DNA of 64,000 nt from Oceanobacillus iheyensis HTE831 (GTDB lineage Bacteria > Bacillota > Bacilli > Bacillales > Amphibacillaceae), in the NCBI RefSeq assembly GCF_000011245.1, contig NC_004193.1, positions 2,396,501-2,460,500 of the forward strand, written 5' to 3'. Shown here piece after piece: positions 24,900-37,539 of this stretch; position 1 is the stretch's first letter, and the number at the start of each line of letters is the position of its first letter. A program made the translations under genes and the position numbers. The notes under the pieces were generated by a model, which saw nothing but the letters and a program-made list of their open reading frames with translations, did not search any database and had not been told where the DNA came from.

Positions 24900-25673
24900 A
24901 TCATCTTTTGGTATCGCTATATCTGGAGACCCATCTCCACCATAGAAATCAGGTACTTTCCCCATGATTGCACTACTATCTAGGTATAATTCTGTATGAA
25001 CGGTCGTTACATCGGACGTAAAAGGAACAATAATTTGTACATCTGCCTCTACATTCACATATAGCGTAACCCACGATCCATTAATACCAAATTCTTCTGT
25101 TTCTCTTACTACATTTGTTCTCACATTACCAATAATTTGCATATTAATAGGGATTTTTGGACCAAGATTGGATAGCACCGAATTACCTGTCACTTGTCCA
25201 AGAGGAATTTCAATCAAAGTTGGATCAATAGCAGCTCTTCCCTCAGCACTTCCGTCATCATTCAAAGGATCTTCCACATTATTTTCAAAACTTAAAGGCT
25301 TTCCTTCATTTACATGAACAAAAAATTCTTCCACTCTATCCGTAGCCACACGGTTTATCTCACTCATAATGGTAGGGTTTTGATTGTATGTCACAAAATT
25401 CCCTTCATTATCATAAGTAATATCAATGATATCTTCAAAGCTATATTCACCTACAAAGGCTACTGCCGAATTGATTGCACGTGTGGCAAATTCTTCGGTT
25501 TTTCTCTTTGCAATGTCTCTCACTATAGGTTCAATCCTGTCATTAATAATCCAAAAACTAAAGGCCATGGATACTACAAATATGATAAGGGTCATTATTA
25601 TTAAAAATTGACGTTGTGGAGGCCTTTTGTATGTTCTTCTACGGATGCGATATCTTCTTTTGAACCTCAACAT
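24882..25673 (-). CDS. yunB: Sporulation protein YunB
   Basis: 263 residues. A very basic N-terminus (RFKRRYRIRRRTYKRPP) precedes one membrane helix (about residues 24-45), so the rest faces outside the cytoplasm. The body (IAKRKTEEFATRAINSAV, IPLGQVTGNSVLSNLGPKIP) matches YunB, made in the mother cell during sporulation and needed for efficient spore formation in B. subtilis. Its biochemical role is unknown. GAGGGGG precedes the ATG. The HD-GYP gene lies just upstream on the same strand. Confidence 0.92.
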   Translation of the reverse strand: MLRFKRRYRIRRRTYKRPPQRQFLIIMTLIIFVVSMAFSFWIINDRIEPIVRDIAKRKTEEFATRAINSAVAFVGEYSFEDIIDITYDNEGNFVTYNQNPTIMSEINRVATDRVEEFFVHVNEGKPLSFENNVEDPLNDDGSAEGRAAIDPTLIEIPLGQVTGNSVLSNLGPKIPINMQIIGNVRTNVVRETEEFGINGSWVTLYVNVEADVQIIVPFTSDVTTVHTELYLDSSAIMGKVPDFYGGDGSPDIAIPKDDLQNDE

Positions 25674-25727
25674 TCATACCCCCTCTTCACAATGTATGCT
25701 TGTTCTTAGAGTGGGTAGAACTATGGA

Positions 25728-26816
25728 TTATGTATTTTTGATAACTTCCGTAATAAGTGTATTCATCACTTTTCCTAAATTTAATTCATACGGATTATCG
25801 AGTATCTCTCCTTGTACTTCAGTCACACGAATAATTGGCCGATCGCATAAATATTTATTTTGTCTAACTACCTTTCCAGAAGTTCCATCGCTTAAATTTA
25901 CCATTAAACCTTCCGGATACACAGAGATACTTTTTTTAAATGCCTCAATAATTTGTATATCAAATTCCCTGACTGCACCAGCATATAGAATTTCCAGCGC
26001 TTCATGCGGCAATAGAGCATCTCTATAAACACGGTTACTAGTTACAGCATCAAAGACATCTGCCACTGCTATGACCTTTGCGTAAGGAATAATATTTTTA
26101 TCATACAGACCTAGAGGGTAACCAGAACCATCTAATCTTTCATGGTGTTGGTAGGCACATTGCGCAACGTTTTTAGGAAACCCAGGATAGCTGCTTAAGT
26201 AATCATACCCTAATTTTGTATGGCTTTTTATAATTTGAAACTCAGCTTCATCTAAATTAGAAGGTTTATTTAATATTTCCGATTCAATAAAAATTTTCCC
26301 CACATCATGTAATAACGCTCCGATACCTAATTCTTTTAATTGTTCGGAAGTATAATTTAATTGTTTTCCGATCGCAATCGAATATATAGCCACATTAAGA
26401 GAATGTTGTAAAATATAATCATTGGTGATCATTATATCCGAAAGTAATGTTAATGTGGTCTCATTACCTTCTACTTCATACAAAATCTGGTCTACAACTT
26501 CTCTTAGCTCTGTTTCTTTTGTTTGAAGTACGTAAGACTTACTTAACAGACCTGCTTGTTTTATTCCATTAAAAGTATCGTTAAGGGTATGTACTGCTTT
26601 TTGACGAAGCTGATCGGTTATCACTGGTTCGTAATACTGGTCATCGTCTATCTCACCTTCAATATATACATAGGTTATTCCTCGATCTAACAGTTTTTGG
26701 ATAACACCTGAGGTCAACTTCATTCCTCTAGCCAATAAAATTACTCCTTGCTCATCATATAAAGATTGAGCTAATGTATCTTCAGACTGAATAAATTTCG
26801 TACTTACTAATTTCAT
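25728..26816 (-). CDS. HD-GYP domain phosphohydrolase (putative cyclic-di-GMP phosphodiesterase)
   Basis: 362 residues. The N-terminal 100 residues have no clear family motif apart from a DUF3391-like feel. The C-terminal HD-GYP domain is complete: LLHDVGKIF, HTKLGYDYL, HHERLDGSGYP and VADVFDAVTS hold the metal and substrate residues. HD-GYP enzymes hydrolyse cyclic-di-GMP, or sometimes cyclic-GAMP. No receiver or sensor domain is attached. GGGAGAAATC precedes the ATG at 26816, so the 11-residue extension is unlikely. Confidence 0.9.
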   Translation of the reverse strand: MKLVSTKFIQSEDTLAQSLYDEQGVILLARGMKLTSGVIQKLLDRGITYVYIEGEIDDDQYYEPVITDQLRQKAVHTLNDTFNGIKQAGLLSKSYVLQTKETELREVVDQILYEVEGNETTLTLLSDIMITNDYILQHSLNVAIYSIAIGKQLNYTSEQLKELGIGALLHDVGKIFIESEILNKPSNLDEAEFQIIKSHTKLGYDYLSSYPGFPKNVAQCAYQHHERLDGSGYPLGLYDKNIIPYAKVIAVADVFDAVTSNRVYRDALLPHEALEILYAGAVREFDIQIIEAFKKSISVYPEGLMVNLSDGTSGKVVRQNKYLCDRPIIRVTEVQGEILDNPYELNLGKVMNTLITEVIKNT

Positions 26817-26911
26817 AGATTTCTCCCGTAATCCGACATCTTTCAACATTCTATTAGTAATATAGTACCAAATAATCCTTCTTATGCCTATCTTAATTTC
26901 ACTGATAATTT

Positions 26912-26943
26912 AAAAAGCTTTTCCTGTGAAAGAAAAGCTTTTT
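26912..26943. terminator. Intrinsic terminator of yunC
   Basis: AAAAAGCTTTT (26912-26922) and AAAAGCTTTTT (26933-26943) form an 11-bp stem just after the yunC stop codon; T-run on the minus strand. Confidence 0.8.
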
Positions 26944-26948
26944 AACAG

Positions 26949-27257
26949 TTATGATATTTTTAACAAAGCCTCTTTCCCAGTCATACCTACTTCCCATCCA
27001 TACTCTTTAGACGCATTCGTGATTTTTTCTAATGGTGCGTGAAGTAATTGATCAATGGTTCTAACTCCCATTGCACGACCAGCTACCACATTCCGTTCTT
27101 GTAGTTTAGGTATTTCATTAAAAATATCAACGTCGAGCGCCGCGCACATGATATATCCTACATCATTACTAATTGTTAATAATGTTGTCTTTGGCAATTC
27201 GACACTCACAGCAGTGAATATAATTCCATCTACCTCGAGAGGTTCTATTGTAATCAT
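26949..27257 (-). CDS. yunC: DUF1805 protein YunC
   Basis: 102 residues, DUF1805. The GYIMCAALDVDIFNE and VVAGRAMGVRTIDQLLHAPL segments match B. subtilis YunC, whose structure is known but whose function is not. AAGGGGGC lies about 10 bases before the ATG at 27257; a longer in-frame reading from 27302 lacks a site. It follows yunD on the same strand, as in B. subtilis. Confidence 0.88.
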   Translation of the reverse strand: MITIEPLEVDGIIFTAVSVELPKTTLLTISNDVGYIMCAALDVDIFNEIPKLQERNVVAGRAMGVRTIDQLLHAPLEKITNASKEYGWEVGMTGKEALLKIS

Positions 27258-27324
27258 TTTTACATTTGCCCCCTTTATAAAATTCACTATAAGTGTATGC
27301 AAGGGGCATAGAAAGCGTCACAAT

Positions 27325-28728
27325 CTAAAAGGAATATTGCTGTATCAAAGTTTCTGCAAGGAGATCTCTTAAAAATTCTGGAACAAAATATTGCTTCGTA
27401 GTTGATTTTGCAACCTCAGGCAGTAATCTCCCAAATGTAAATGTATCCGCAGTAGCTATATAATAAGTTTTGTCGGGATCAATCCGTTTTCCATTTTGTT
27501 CATAAACTGCTTTTACATACTCACCACCATTTCGATGAAAATCTGTCATAACATCTAAACCAGAGAATATCATTTTCCCTAGAATTTCACCGCGAAATCC
27601 AAACCCTTTTAGCTTTAATTCTGTAAAATCTGTAGATAAAGATGCTCGTATTACCTCGATAAGTTCATCGCCTTTTAAATCAACTAGAACAGGATTAATC
27701 GGGTGTGGACAAATACGATGGATGTCACCATACGTAACTGGGCCGGCAGGAAGGCTCTCTAACAATACTCCTGCATTTAACATGGCAAAATCAGCATTTG
27801 TCCATTTTCTTAATGTTGTTGTCAGACTTTGAATGATTGGTGTATTAGCAAACCAATTTACCTCAATCGGTTTATTTGCTTTGATAACAACATTATCTAG
27901 ATATTCCCTTGATTGATCAAATAGCGTTTGAATATATTGTTCGGTTTGTAAATCCGGAAGCGTATGAGTGAGATCTACCGCATAACCATTACGCTTCGTA
28001 ATATGATTTGCTTCATGATCCCATTCCACAGTGACCTCCCCTACATAATAACAATGCTTGCCAGCTGCTGTAATTAATGTATGATTAACCAGCTCACCCG
28101 TTTCAAGTAAATGATGCGTATGTCCGCCCATTATGATATCGACAGAAGGATATCTTCTAGCAATTTCTTGGTCAACACTGATTCCTAAGTGAGACAACAA
28201 TACTATAATGTCTGTTTGTTTTTCTAATTCATGTATATATTGATCTAACACGTCAAATTCATTATCAATATGCCAATCCAAAAGCTCATAAAACGCATTA
28301 AATGGAGCAGTAAGGCCTAAAAAGCCGACTTTAATGCCACTAGCTGATTCTTTTATTTCAGTGCGTTTTAACCAAGCTGGTAATGGACCATCCAAGCTTT
28401 CCAGATTAGAACAAACCACCGAAAAATTAGCATGATCATATAGATGATATAATTCATCATGCGATAAAGTGATCCCTTCATTGTTTCCTAGTGTTACGAC
28501 ATCGTAATTTAATTGATTAAGTAAGTCTATATTTGCTTTCCCTCGGCTTGCTTCCGTTATAGGATGAGAGCGATCCACATGATCTCCTATATCCACCGTC
28601 CAATAAGTATCACTATTTGCTTTATGTATTTCCTGTTTATGAAGTAAATAACTTGCTACTTTCGGCCATTGTAAAAAATGACTATGTAGATCATTTGTAA
28701 AGTAAAACGTTAACTGTTCTTTTGACAT
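27325..28728 (-). CDS. yunD: Metallophosphatase / 5'-nucleotidase family protein YunD
   Basis: 467 residues. Calcineurin-type metal motifs in order: TNDLHSH near residue 11, DIGDHVDRS near residue 46, GNNEG near residue 78, LLSHLG, and MGGHTHH near residue 198. The C-terminal half is the 5'-nucleotidase substrate domain. Typical members are exported, but no signal peptide is seen here, as in YunD, so it acts in the cytoplasm on nucleotides or related phosphoesters. AGGAG precedes the ATG. Forms a group with yunC and yunE. Confidence 0.9.
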   Translation of the reverse strand: MSKEQLTFYFTNDLHSHFLQWPKVASYLLHKQEIHKANSDTYWTVDIGDHVDRSHPITEASRGKANIDLLNQLNYDVVTLGNNEGITLSHDELYHLYDHANFSVVCSNLESLDGPLPAWLKRTEIKESASGIKVGFLGLTAPFNAFYELLDWHIDNEFDVLDQYIHELEKQTDIIVLLSHLGISVDQEIARRYPSVDIIMGGHTHHLLETGELVNHTLITAAGKHCYYVGEVTVEWDHEANHITKRNGYAVDLTHTLPDLQTEQYIQTLFDQSREYLDNVVIKANKPIEVNWFANTPIIQSLTTTLRKWTNADFAMLNAGVLLESLPAGPVTYGDIHRICPHPINPVLVDLKGDELIEVIRASLSTDFTELKLKGFGFRGEILGKMIFSGLDVMTDFHRNGGEYVKAVYEQNGKRIDPDKTYYIATADTFTFGRLLPEVAKSTTKQYFVPEFLRDLLAETLIQQYSF

Positions 28729-28738
28729 TTACATTCTC

Positions 28739-29566
28739 CTAACCAATGCCTTGCATGATCATTCGTATACCAACTAAAATCAGCATAACTTTTAATAGTA
28801 ATTCCAGTACATTATTTGATAAAAGATGATTTACCTTAGCTCCAAGTTTACCACCTATCCAAGCTCCAGGTATAAAGAAAAGCACATACTCCCAAACAAC
28901 ATTTCCTAAATATATATGTGTGATGGAGCCCATGAAACTGACAAATATAATCATGAACATGGAAGTTGCTGCGGCTAGATGTGCTGGGAATCCAAATAAT
29001 AACATCATTACCGGCACCATTATTGCTCCTCCACCTATCCCAAATAAACCTGACAACATTCCTACAAATAAAGCAATGCTAATTGCAGATATGAAAGATA
29101 ATTTATATATGTAAACTTCTCCTTTTAATTCGAAACTTCTTGCCCCCGGTTCAAGAATGTCTACATTACGTCTAAGTTTAGAAGCTTTTTTTCTTAGGCT
29201 CATGATAAATGATATAACGATGATTAAAAGACCAAAATAAAGATAAAACCCATCCATATTTACATATTGATTTAACCATGCACCGATCATACTACCAGGA
29301 ATACTACCAGCTAAAAAGATACTGCCTGCATAAAAATCAACTTGCTTTTGCTTTGCATAAGAAAGCACCGATGAGATCCCAGTAAAAACCATTACGACCA
29401 GAGACATCGCGACTACTGATTGTGGGCTGACCCATTCAAAACCAATAACGTATTGGCTGGAGAGTAATAGTAATGGGATAAGAATAATTCCACCACCTAG
29501 CCCTACTAGTGAACCAATAAAAGCAGCTAGAACAGCAATTATAAAACAAATTAATGCTACAACCAT
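28739..29566 (-). CDS. yunE: TauE/SafE-family membrane transporter YunE
   Basis: 275 residues with eight or so hydrophobic helices in two halves. Each half contains a GxxxGxGGG motif (GSLVGLGGGIILIP near residue 18 and GLFGIGGGAIMVPVMM near residue 170), the hallmark of TauE/SafE (DUF81) anion exporters linked to sulfite, sulfonate or sulfur compounds. Direction and substrate are not known. AAGGAG precedes the ATG at 29566. Located directly upstream of yunD on the same strand. Confidence 0.88.
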   Translation of the reverse strand: MVVALICFIIAVLAAFIGSLVGLGGGIILIPLLLLSSQYVIGFEWVSPQSVVAMSLVVMVFTGISSVLSYAKQKQVDFYAGSIFLAGSIPGSMIGAWLNQYVNMDGFYLYFGLLIIVISFIMSLRKKASKLRRNVDILEPGARSFELKGEVYIYKLSFISAISIALFVGMLSGLFGIGGGAIMVPVMMLLFGFPAHLAAATSMFMIIFVSFMGSITHIYLGNVVWEYVLFFIPGAWIGGKLGAKVNHLLSNNVLELLLKVMLILVGIRMIMQGIG

Positions 29567-29661
29567 TCTATCAACTCCTTCATTTTTCTTTATCATATCA
29601 TAGGTATACTTATTTAATGTAATAGAGCGAATTAAAATAGTAAAAAACTATTATTAATATA

Positions 29662-29725
29662 AACATACTAAGAATAGTGGTTAAGATCATCCACGGATGA
29701 TTTTGCCCACTATTCTTAGTATGTT
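29662..29725. repeat. Long inverted repeat between aprX and yunE
   Basis: Arms of 19 bp (29662-29680 and 29707-29725, AACATACTAAGAATAGTGG) are perfectly complementary. Within the loop a second perfect pair ATCATCC (29686-29692) / GGATGAT (29696-29702) occurs. It follows the aprX stop by 60 bases on the minus strand but has no clean T-run right after the stem, so terminator function is only probable. Confidence 0.75.
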
Positions 29726-29784
29726 GGAGGTGTTCTAGTTATCTAGTTACATGAATGGTTATGCTTTATCACTATCTCAAGATA

Positions 29785-31077
29785 CTATTCATTTATATTA
29801 ATTAAATTGGCAGCATTTAGATACCCTGCTCCTTGAACATTAGGGGATTGTCCTAAATCTTGGCATGCTTCCATTAATTTTTCCTTTACTTGATTAGGAG
29901 TTAAGCTTGAATCACTTTGAAGTAATTGAGCAACTATACCTGCGCAAATTGGAGTCGCCATGGAAGTACCAGATAAAGAGATATAATTGCTTCCAACACG
30001 AGCTGATTTATTTGTTTTATCAATGAAAGAACCTGGTGCTCTTAAGGATACGATATCAACGCCTGGCGTTAATAAATTTGGTTTTGTTAAACCATCAATG
30101 GTAGGTCCCCTACTAGAAAATTCAGCCACTGAATCGTCAGAACGTTCAGCGGTATTATTATCATCTGCAGCACCAACAGTTATTACTTTAGGACTTATTC
30201 CAGGACTGCCTACTGTCTTATCTCCAGGACCAGAATTACCAGCAGCAACACATACAACCATACCATTATCCCAAGCCGTTTCTACAGCATTAACAACAGG
30301 ATCACCTTCAGCAGGCTCTGTAGCGTCTGAACCAAGTGATAGGGATAGTATATTTATATTATATTTAGACTGATTTTGAATACACCAATCAATACCTTCT
30401 ATAACCGTAGATAATGACCCTGAACCAGTTTTATTTAACACTTTTACACCGACTAAATTTGCGTCTGGCGCTGGCCCCTGATATTGCCCATCCGACAATG
30501 CACCATTACCAGCAGCATCTCCAGCACAGTGTGTACCATGTCCATTATCATCATAAGGTTCTGTTTGCCCTTTTACGAAATCAGCAAACCCAATAATACG
30601 ACCTTCTAAATCCTCATGCGGATGTATTCCTGTATCGATAACCGCAATAGTAGACCCTTGTCCTGTCAGCCCACTCTCCTTTAATACATCAGCATTTATT
30701 GATGAAGAAGCAGTATCTAGTAATGAAAAAACCTTTCTATCATAATAGATTTTCTCAATTAGGCTGCAATTTTCAATTAATTGCTCAATTTTTTCTGCAG
30801 AAAATTTAGCTGAGCAACAGGAAATAGAATGAAATTCACGAAGCGATTTACATTTTGTATTTTTCACTTCATGTAATCCATTAGCAAAATTGTCTGATTT
30901 GAATTTAATAACAACAGGTAATTTTTTTGTTTTCTTTTTAATTCGTTCTATCGGACTTTGTAAAAAACAAGGAATATAACGAAACGGTTTATAGAAATTC
31001 ACCATTTCTTGTCTGATCCCTTTGTCCATCTTCTTACCATTACGACGAACCAAATTAATCATTGAAAAATTTAACAT
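29785..31077 (-). CDS. aprX: Intracellular subtilisin-like serine protease, AprX type
   Basis: 430 residues, S8 peptidase close to B. subtilis AprX. Catalytic triad: Asp in VIDTGIHPH near residue 147, His in NGHGTHCAG near residue 180, Ser in SGTSMATPICAG near residue 380; oxyanion-hole Asn in AAGNSGPG. The N-terminal 120 residues are not a signal peptide but the family's own extension (NFYKPFRYIPCFLQ, SISCCSAKFS), so the enzyme stays inside the cell and probably acts in stationary phase. GGGAG lies 8 bases before the ATG at 31077. Confidence 0.92.
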   Translation of the reverse strand: MLNFSMINLVRRNGKKMDKGIRQEMVNFYKPFRYIPCFLQSPIERIKKKTKKLPVVIKFKSDNFANGLHEVKNTKCKSLREFHSISCCSAKFSAEKIEQLIENCSLIEKIYYDRKVFSLLDTASSSINADVLKESGLTGQGSTIAVIDTGIHPHEDLEGRIIGFADFVKGQTEPYDDNGHGTHCAGDAAGNGALSDGQYQGPAPDANLVGVKVLNKTGSGSLSTVIEGIDWCIQNQSKYNINILSLSLGSDATEPAEGDPVVNAVETAWDNGMVVCVAAGNSGPGDKTVGSPGISPKVITVGAADDNNTAERSDDSVAEFSSRGPTIDGLTKPNLLTPGVDIVSLRAPGSFIDKTNKSARVGSNYISLSGTSMATPICAGIVAQLLQSDSSLTPNQVKEKLMEACQDLGQSPNVQGAGYLNAANLININE

Positions 31078-31336
31078 ATAATTTCTCCCTCTCATTGATT
31101 TACGATAATGTACGCAAATTTTGTAAAAAGAGAGTAGTGAAATAGTATAAAAAATAGAAAAAGAGGTAGAAATCTATTGTCCAATTTTATTTTCTTTGAA
31201 ATATATTTTTTCAGAAAATCGTTATCGAAGGGATACAGTAGCTGACTAATATAGAAGAATTTATATGAACATCACAACTGATTGCGTTCATTATTTGTTT
31301 ACAGCTGATGAAGAACAGAAATAGATTTATAGACAG
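31078..31336. other. Intergenic region upstream of aprX
   Basis: About 260 AT-rich bases between divergent aprX and the small membrane protein gene. No ORF, repeat or recognised RNA seen apart from promoter-like sequence at the right edge. Confidence 0.5.
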
Positions 31337-31364
31337 TTGACTTAAGATGGTGATGCTTTAAAAT
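31337..31364 (+). promoter_or_regulatory. Promoter candidate for the small membrane protein gene
   Basis: TTGACT (31337-31342) and TAAAAT (31359-31364) with a 16-base spacer, 36 bases before the start codon. Confidence 0.5.
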
Positions 31365-31400
31365 GAATATACATAAAATATAAAGGTGGTTACAATAAAA

Positions 31401-31625
31401 ATGTTACTTTGGATAACTATTTTATTTATTCTAATTGGATTTTGTGTACTTATTTCGATGAAGAAGCCTATGGAAAATAAATTAGCCTTTATAAAATCAA
31501 ATACAGAAGACCCAAATGTTACAAAAGATACTTATTCTATTGTCTGGTGGGTCGTAGGAGCGACTTCTTGGGGAATAGTAAGTATTATTCTAATCACATT
31601 AACATTTCAAGAGTTTTTTGGATAA
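31401..31625 (+). CDS. Small two-helix membrane protein, unknown
   Basis: 74 residues. Two transmembrane segments (about residues 2-18 and 46-70) are separated by a hydrophilic loop (KKPMENKLAFIKSNTEDPNV). I do not recognise the family. AAAGGTGG lies 11 bases before the ATG at 31401; a GTG at 31386 overlaps that site and is not used. A promoter candidate is present but no clean terminator follows directly. Confidence 0.6.
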   Translation: MLLWITILFILIGFCVLISMKKPMENKLAFIKSNTEDPNVTKDTYSIVWWVVGATSWGIVSIILITLTFQEFFG

Positions 31626-31997
31626 TCACCGTTTATCTTTTCATTACACTATTACCAAAAAAATAAATTAAATTCTAGGTAGACCTATTTACTACTTTTT
31701 ACGATATCTCATGTTTATTTGGTATAGAGAGTTGCTCTATTCAATGCTATTTTGTTTTATAGAGCGTCAAGCAAGATTACAGAAAACTGGTAATTAATGA
31801 CCAATACACTTATAACAGGAATTATAACATTAAAGATTATCGAACATTATTATTATCCAGCCAAATCAAAGAAGACGAACTAGAAAAGTTCGTCTTCTCC
31901 TTTTAGAGGAAATCTGAATCTGTATAACATCTACACGATTCTAGATCCTCTTATTTAATTCTTTCTGATCCCCATAGAAAAGGATGACTTATTAAAC
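31626..31997. other. Gap between the small membrane protein gene and sufB
   Basis: About 370 bases without an ORF. Its only clear element is the stem GAAGACGAACT / AGTTCGTCTTC at 31871-31897. An imperfect stem around 31913-31951 (AGAGGAAATCTGAATC with GATTCTAGATCCTCT) could end the suf transcript. Confidence 0.5.
31871..31904 (+). terminator. Intrinsic terminator
   Basis: GAAGACGAACT (31871-31881) overlaps by one base-step with AGTTCGTCTTC (31887-31897) across a short loop, followed by TCCTTTT. Oriented for plus-strand transcription from the small membrane protein gene. Confidence 0.7.
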
Positions 31998-33395
31998 TTA
32001 ACCAATAGAACCTTCCATTTCGAACTTGATTAAACGGTTCATTTCTACCGCATATTCCATTGGAAGTTCTTTTGTAAATGGCTCGATGAAGCCCATTACA
32101 ATCATTTCTGTTGCTTCTTCTTCTGATAAACCACGGCTCATTAGATAGAAGAGCTGTTCTTCCGATACTTTAGATACTTTTGCTTCGTGCTCTAAAGAAA
32201 TGTTGTCATTTAAGATTTCGTTATATGGAATAGTGTCTGAAGTAGACTCATTATCCATAATAAGCGTATCACACTCAATATTTGCACGAGCGCCGTCCGC
32301 TTTACGTCCAAAGTGTACTAAACCACGATAAGATACTTTACCGCCTTGTTTAGAGATTGATTTGGAAACGATCGTAGATGATGTGTTTGGCGCTAAGTGA
32401 TGCATTTTCGCACCAGCATCTTGTAATTGTCCTTTACCAGCAAGTGCGATAGAAAGTGTATTTCCTCGTGCACCTTCACCTTTTAGTAAGATTGCTGGAT
32501 ATTTCATTGTTAATTTAGAACCAATGTTACCATCAATCCATTCCATTGTTGCATTTGCATCACAAGTTGCACGCTTCGTAACTAGGTTATAAACATTGTT
32601 TGCCCAGTTTTGAATTGTTGTGTAACGGCAATATGCATCTTTTTTAACAATAATCTCAACTACCGCACTGTGTAGAGAGTTTGTTGTATACACTGGAGCT
32701 GTACAACCTTCTACATAGTGTACAGAAGCTCCTTCATCAACAATTATTAGTGTACGCTCAAACTGTCCCATATTTTCAGAGTTAATACGGAAGTATGCTT
32801 GAAGTGGAGTTGTTGCTTCTACTCCTTTTGGCACATAGATGAAAGATCCACCGGACCATACTGCAGAATTCAATGCTGAGAATTTATTATCAGAGTAAGG
32901 AATTACTTTACCAAAATACTCTTTAAATAATTCTTCATTTTCTTTTAATGCAGTGTCTGTATCTTTAAAGATGATACCTAGATCTTGAAGGTCTTCTTTC
33001 AAGCTGTGGTATACAACTTCAGATTCATACTGAGCAGATACACCAGCAAGATACTTCTGTTCTGCTTCTGGAATTCCTAATTTATCAAAAGTTTGCTTGA
33101 TTTCCTCAGGTACTTCATCCCACGTTCTACCTTGTTTTTCGGATGGTTTTACATAATAGACGATTTCGTCAAAATCTAAACCAGAAAGGTCTCCACCCCA
33201 TTGTGGCATTGGACGGTTATAGAAATGCTCAAGAGATTTCAAGCGATACTCTAACATCCACTCCGGTTCTTCCTTCATTTTTGAAATTTCTTCTACTACT
33301 CGTGGCGTTAATCCTTTTTCCGTACGAAAAATAGATACGTCTTTATCATGAAATCCATATTTATACTCATCGATTTCTGGCATATTTTTAGCCAT
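31998..33395 (-). CDS. sufB: Fe-S cluster assembly scaffold protein SufB
   Basis: 465 residues. SufB forms the SufBCD complex on which [4Fe-4S] clusters are built in the cytoplasm. Family landmarks include [34 protein letters not shown] (with the conserved Cys that receives sulfur), [20 protein letters not shown] and the C-terminal [18 protein letters not shown] lies 8 bases before the ATG. Last gene of sufCDSUB, in the same order as in B. subtilis. Confidence 0.97.
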   Translation of the reverse strand: MAKNMPEIDEYKYGFHDKDVSIFRTEKGLTPRVVEEISKMKEEPEWMLEYRLKSLEHFYNRPMPQWGGDLSGLDFDEIVYYVKPSEKQGRTWDEVPEEIKQTFDKLGIPEAEQKYLAGVSAQYESEVVYHSLKEDLQDLGIIFKDTDTALKENEELFKEYFGKVIPYSDNKFSALNSAVWSGGSFIYVPKGVEATTPLQAYFRINSENMGQFERTLIIVDEGASVHYVEGCTAPVYTTNSLHSAVVEIIVKKDAYCRYTTIQNWANNVYNLVTKRATCDANATMEWIDGNIGSKLTMKYPAILLKGEGARGNTLSIALAGKGQLQDAGAKMHHLAPNTSSTIVSKSISKQGGKVSYRGLVHFGRKADGARANIECDTLIMDNESTSDTIPYNEILNDNISLEHEAKVSKVSEEQLFYLMSRGLSEEEATEMIVMGFIEPFTKELPMEYAVEMNRLIKFEMEGSIG

Positions 33396-33433
33396 ATAGA
33401 TAACCTCCTCCTAGCAGAAAAAACATCTCTGCT

Positions 33434-36382
<2,949 letters not shown>

Positions 36383-36398
36383 GCTATCCCTCCTTACA

Positions 36399-37184
36399 TT
36401 ACGCATTTTGTTCAATGGTTTCGTCTTCAATACCTAATTCTTCTTTAATCCACTCATAACCTTCTGCCTCAAGACGTTTTGCAAGCTCTGGTCCACCAGA
36501 TTTCACGACACGACCTTGCATCATTACGTGCACAAAATCAGGAGTAATATAGTTAAGCAGACGTTGATAGTGAGTAATAATTAGGCAACCAAATTCGTCT
36601 GAACGCATTTTGTTAATTCCTTTTGAAACTACTTTCAATGCGTCGATATCTAATCCAGAGTCAATTTCATCAAGAATTGCAATCTCTGGTTTCAATTGCA
36701 TTAATTGCAGGATTTCATTACGCTTCTTCTCCCCACCTGAGAAACCTTCGTTTAAGTAACGTGTAGCCATACTTTGATCGATATCAAGGTAATCTAAATC
36801 TTTATCTAATTCTTTAATAAATTTCATAAGTGGGATTTCATCGCCCTCTTCACGTTTTGCATTGATCGCTGAACGTAAGAAGTCAGAAGTTGTAACACCA
36901 CTAATTTCACTTGGGTACTGCATAGCCAAGAACATTCCAGCACGAGCACGCTCGTCAACTTCCATTTCTAATACATCTTCACCGTCAAGAGTGATGCTTC
37001 CTTCCGTTATTTCATATTTTGGGTGACCCATAATTGCTGATGCTAATGTTGATTTACCAGTACCATTCGGCCCCATAATTGCGTGGAACTCTCCACCTTT
37101 TATTGTAAGGTTTACCCCTTTTAAGATCTCTTTATCCTCTATGCTAACATGAAGATTCTTGATTTCTAAAACTGATCCTGACAT
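36399..37184 (-). CDS. sufC: Fe-S assembly ATPase SufC
   Basis: 261 residues, ABC-type ATPase that drives conformational change in SufBCD. Walker A GPNGTGKST near residue 37, signature FSGGEKKR near residue 144, Walker B AILDEIDSGLD near residue 165. GGAGG lies 8 bases before the ATG at 37184. First gene of the operon, with a promoter about 75 bases upstream. Confidence 0.97.
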   Translation of the reverse strand: MSGSVLEIKNLHVSIEDKEILKGVNLTIKGGEFHAIMGPNGTGKSTLASAIMGHPKYEITEGSITLDGEDVLEMEVDERARAGMFLAMQYPSEISGVTTSDFLRSAINAKREEGDEIPLMKFIKELDKDLDYLDIDQSMATRYLNEGFSGGEKKRNEILQLMQLKPEIAILDEIDSGLDIDALKVVSKGINKMRSDEFGCLIITHYQRLLNYITPDFVHVMMQGRVVKSGGPELAKRLEAEGYEWIKEELGIEDETIEQNA

Positions 37185-37254
37185 AAAACATACCTCCAAG
37201 TACTTTATTTTCATCAAATGAATTTATATCCATTCTCAATTTATTCTCATTATA

Positions 37255-37283
37255 ATCTTAAAGCATTTCAAATTAATTATCAA
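37255..37283 (-). promoter_or_regulatory. SigmaA-type promoter of the suf operon
   Basis: Minus-strand TTGATA (37283-37278) and TAAGAT (37260-37255) with a 17-base spacer. A TATAAT-like TTATAAT overlaps just downstream and may shift the -10. No operator was recognised. Confidence 0.55.
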
Positions 37284-37500
37284 CTCTTTTAAGCTATACT
37301 GTAACTAGCCATTACGGGTTATTTCTAACTCGTTTGCTAGCTATTAATAAAGAAGAAAAGATAAAAATTTTACTGAATCATTAAGAAGGACATATAGTTG
37401 TATTTTAACATATTATCAAATGTAACTGTAATAAGGACAATGGCGTTAGAAATAGATTAGCCTTAGTAGATTTAAATTCCTTAACTTATTATAATTATAA

Positions 37501-37537
37501 AAAAGGCTGATGTCGTAACGACATCAGCCTTTTTTTG
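37501..37537 (-). terminator. Intrinsic terminator of the small ORF at 37540
   Basis: AAAAGGCTGATGTCG (37501-37515) and CGACATCAGCCTTTT (37519-37533) form a perfect 15-bp stem with a 3-base loop and A/T runs at both sides. Confidence 0.88.
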
Positions 37538-37539
37538 AT

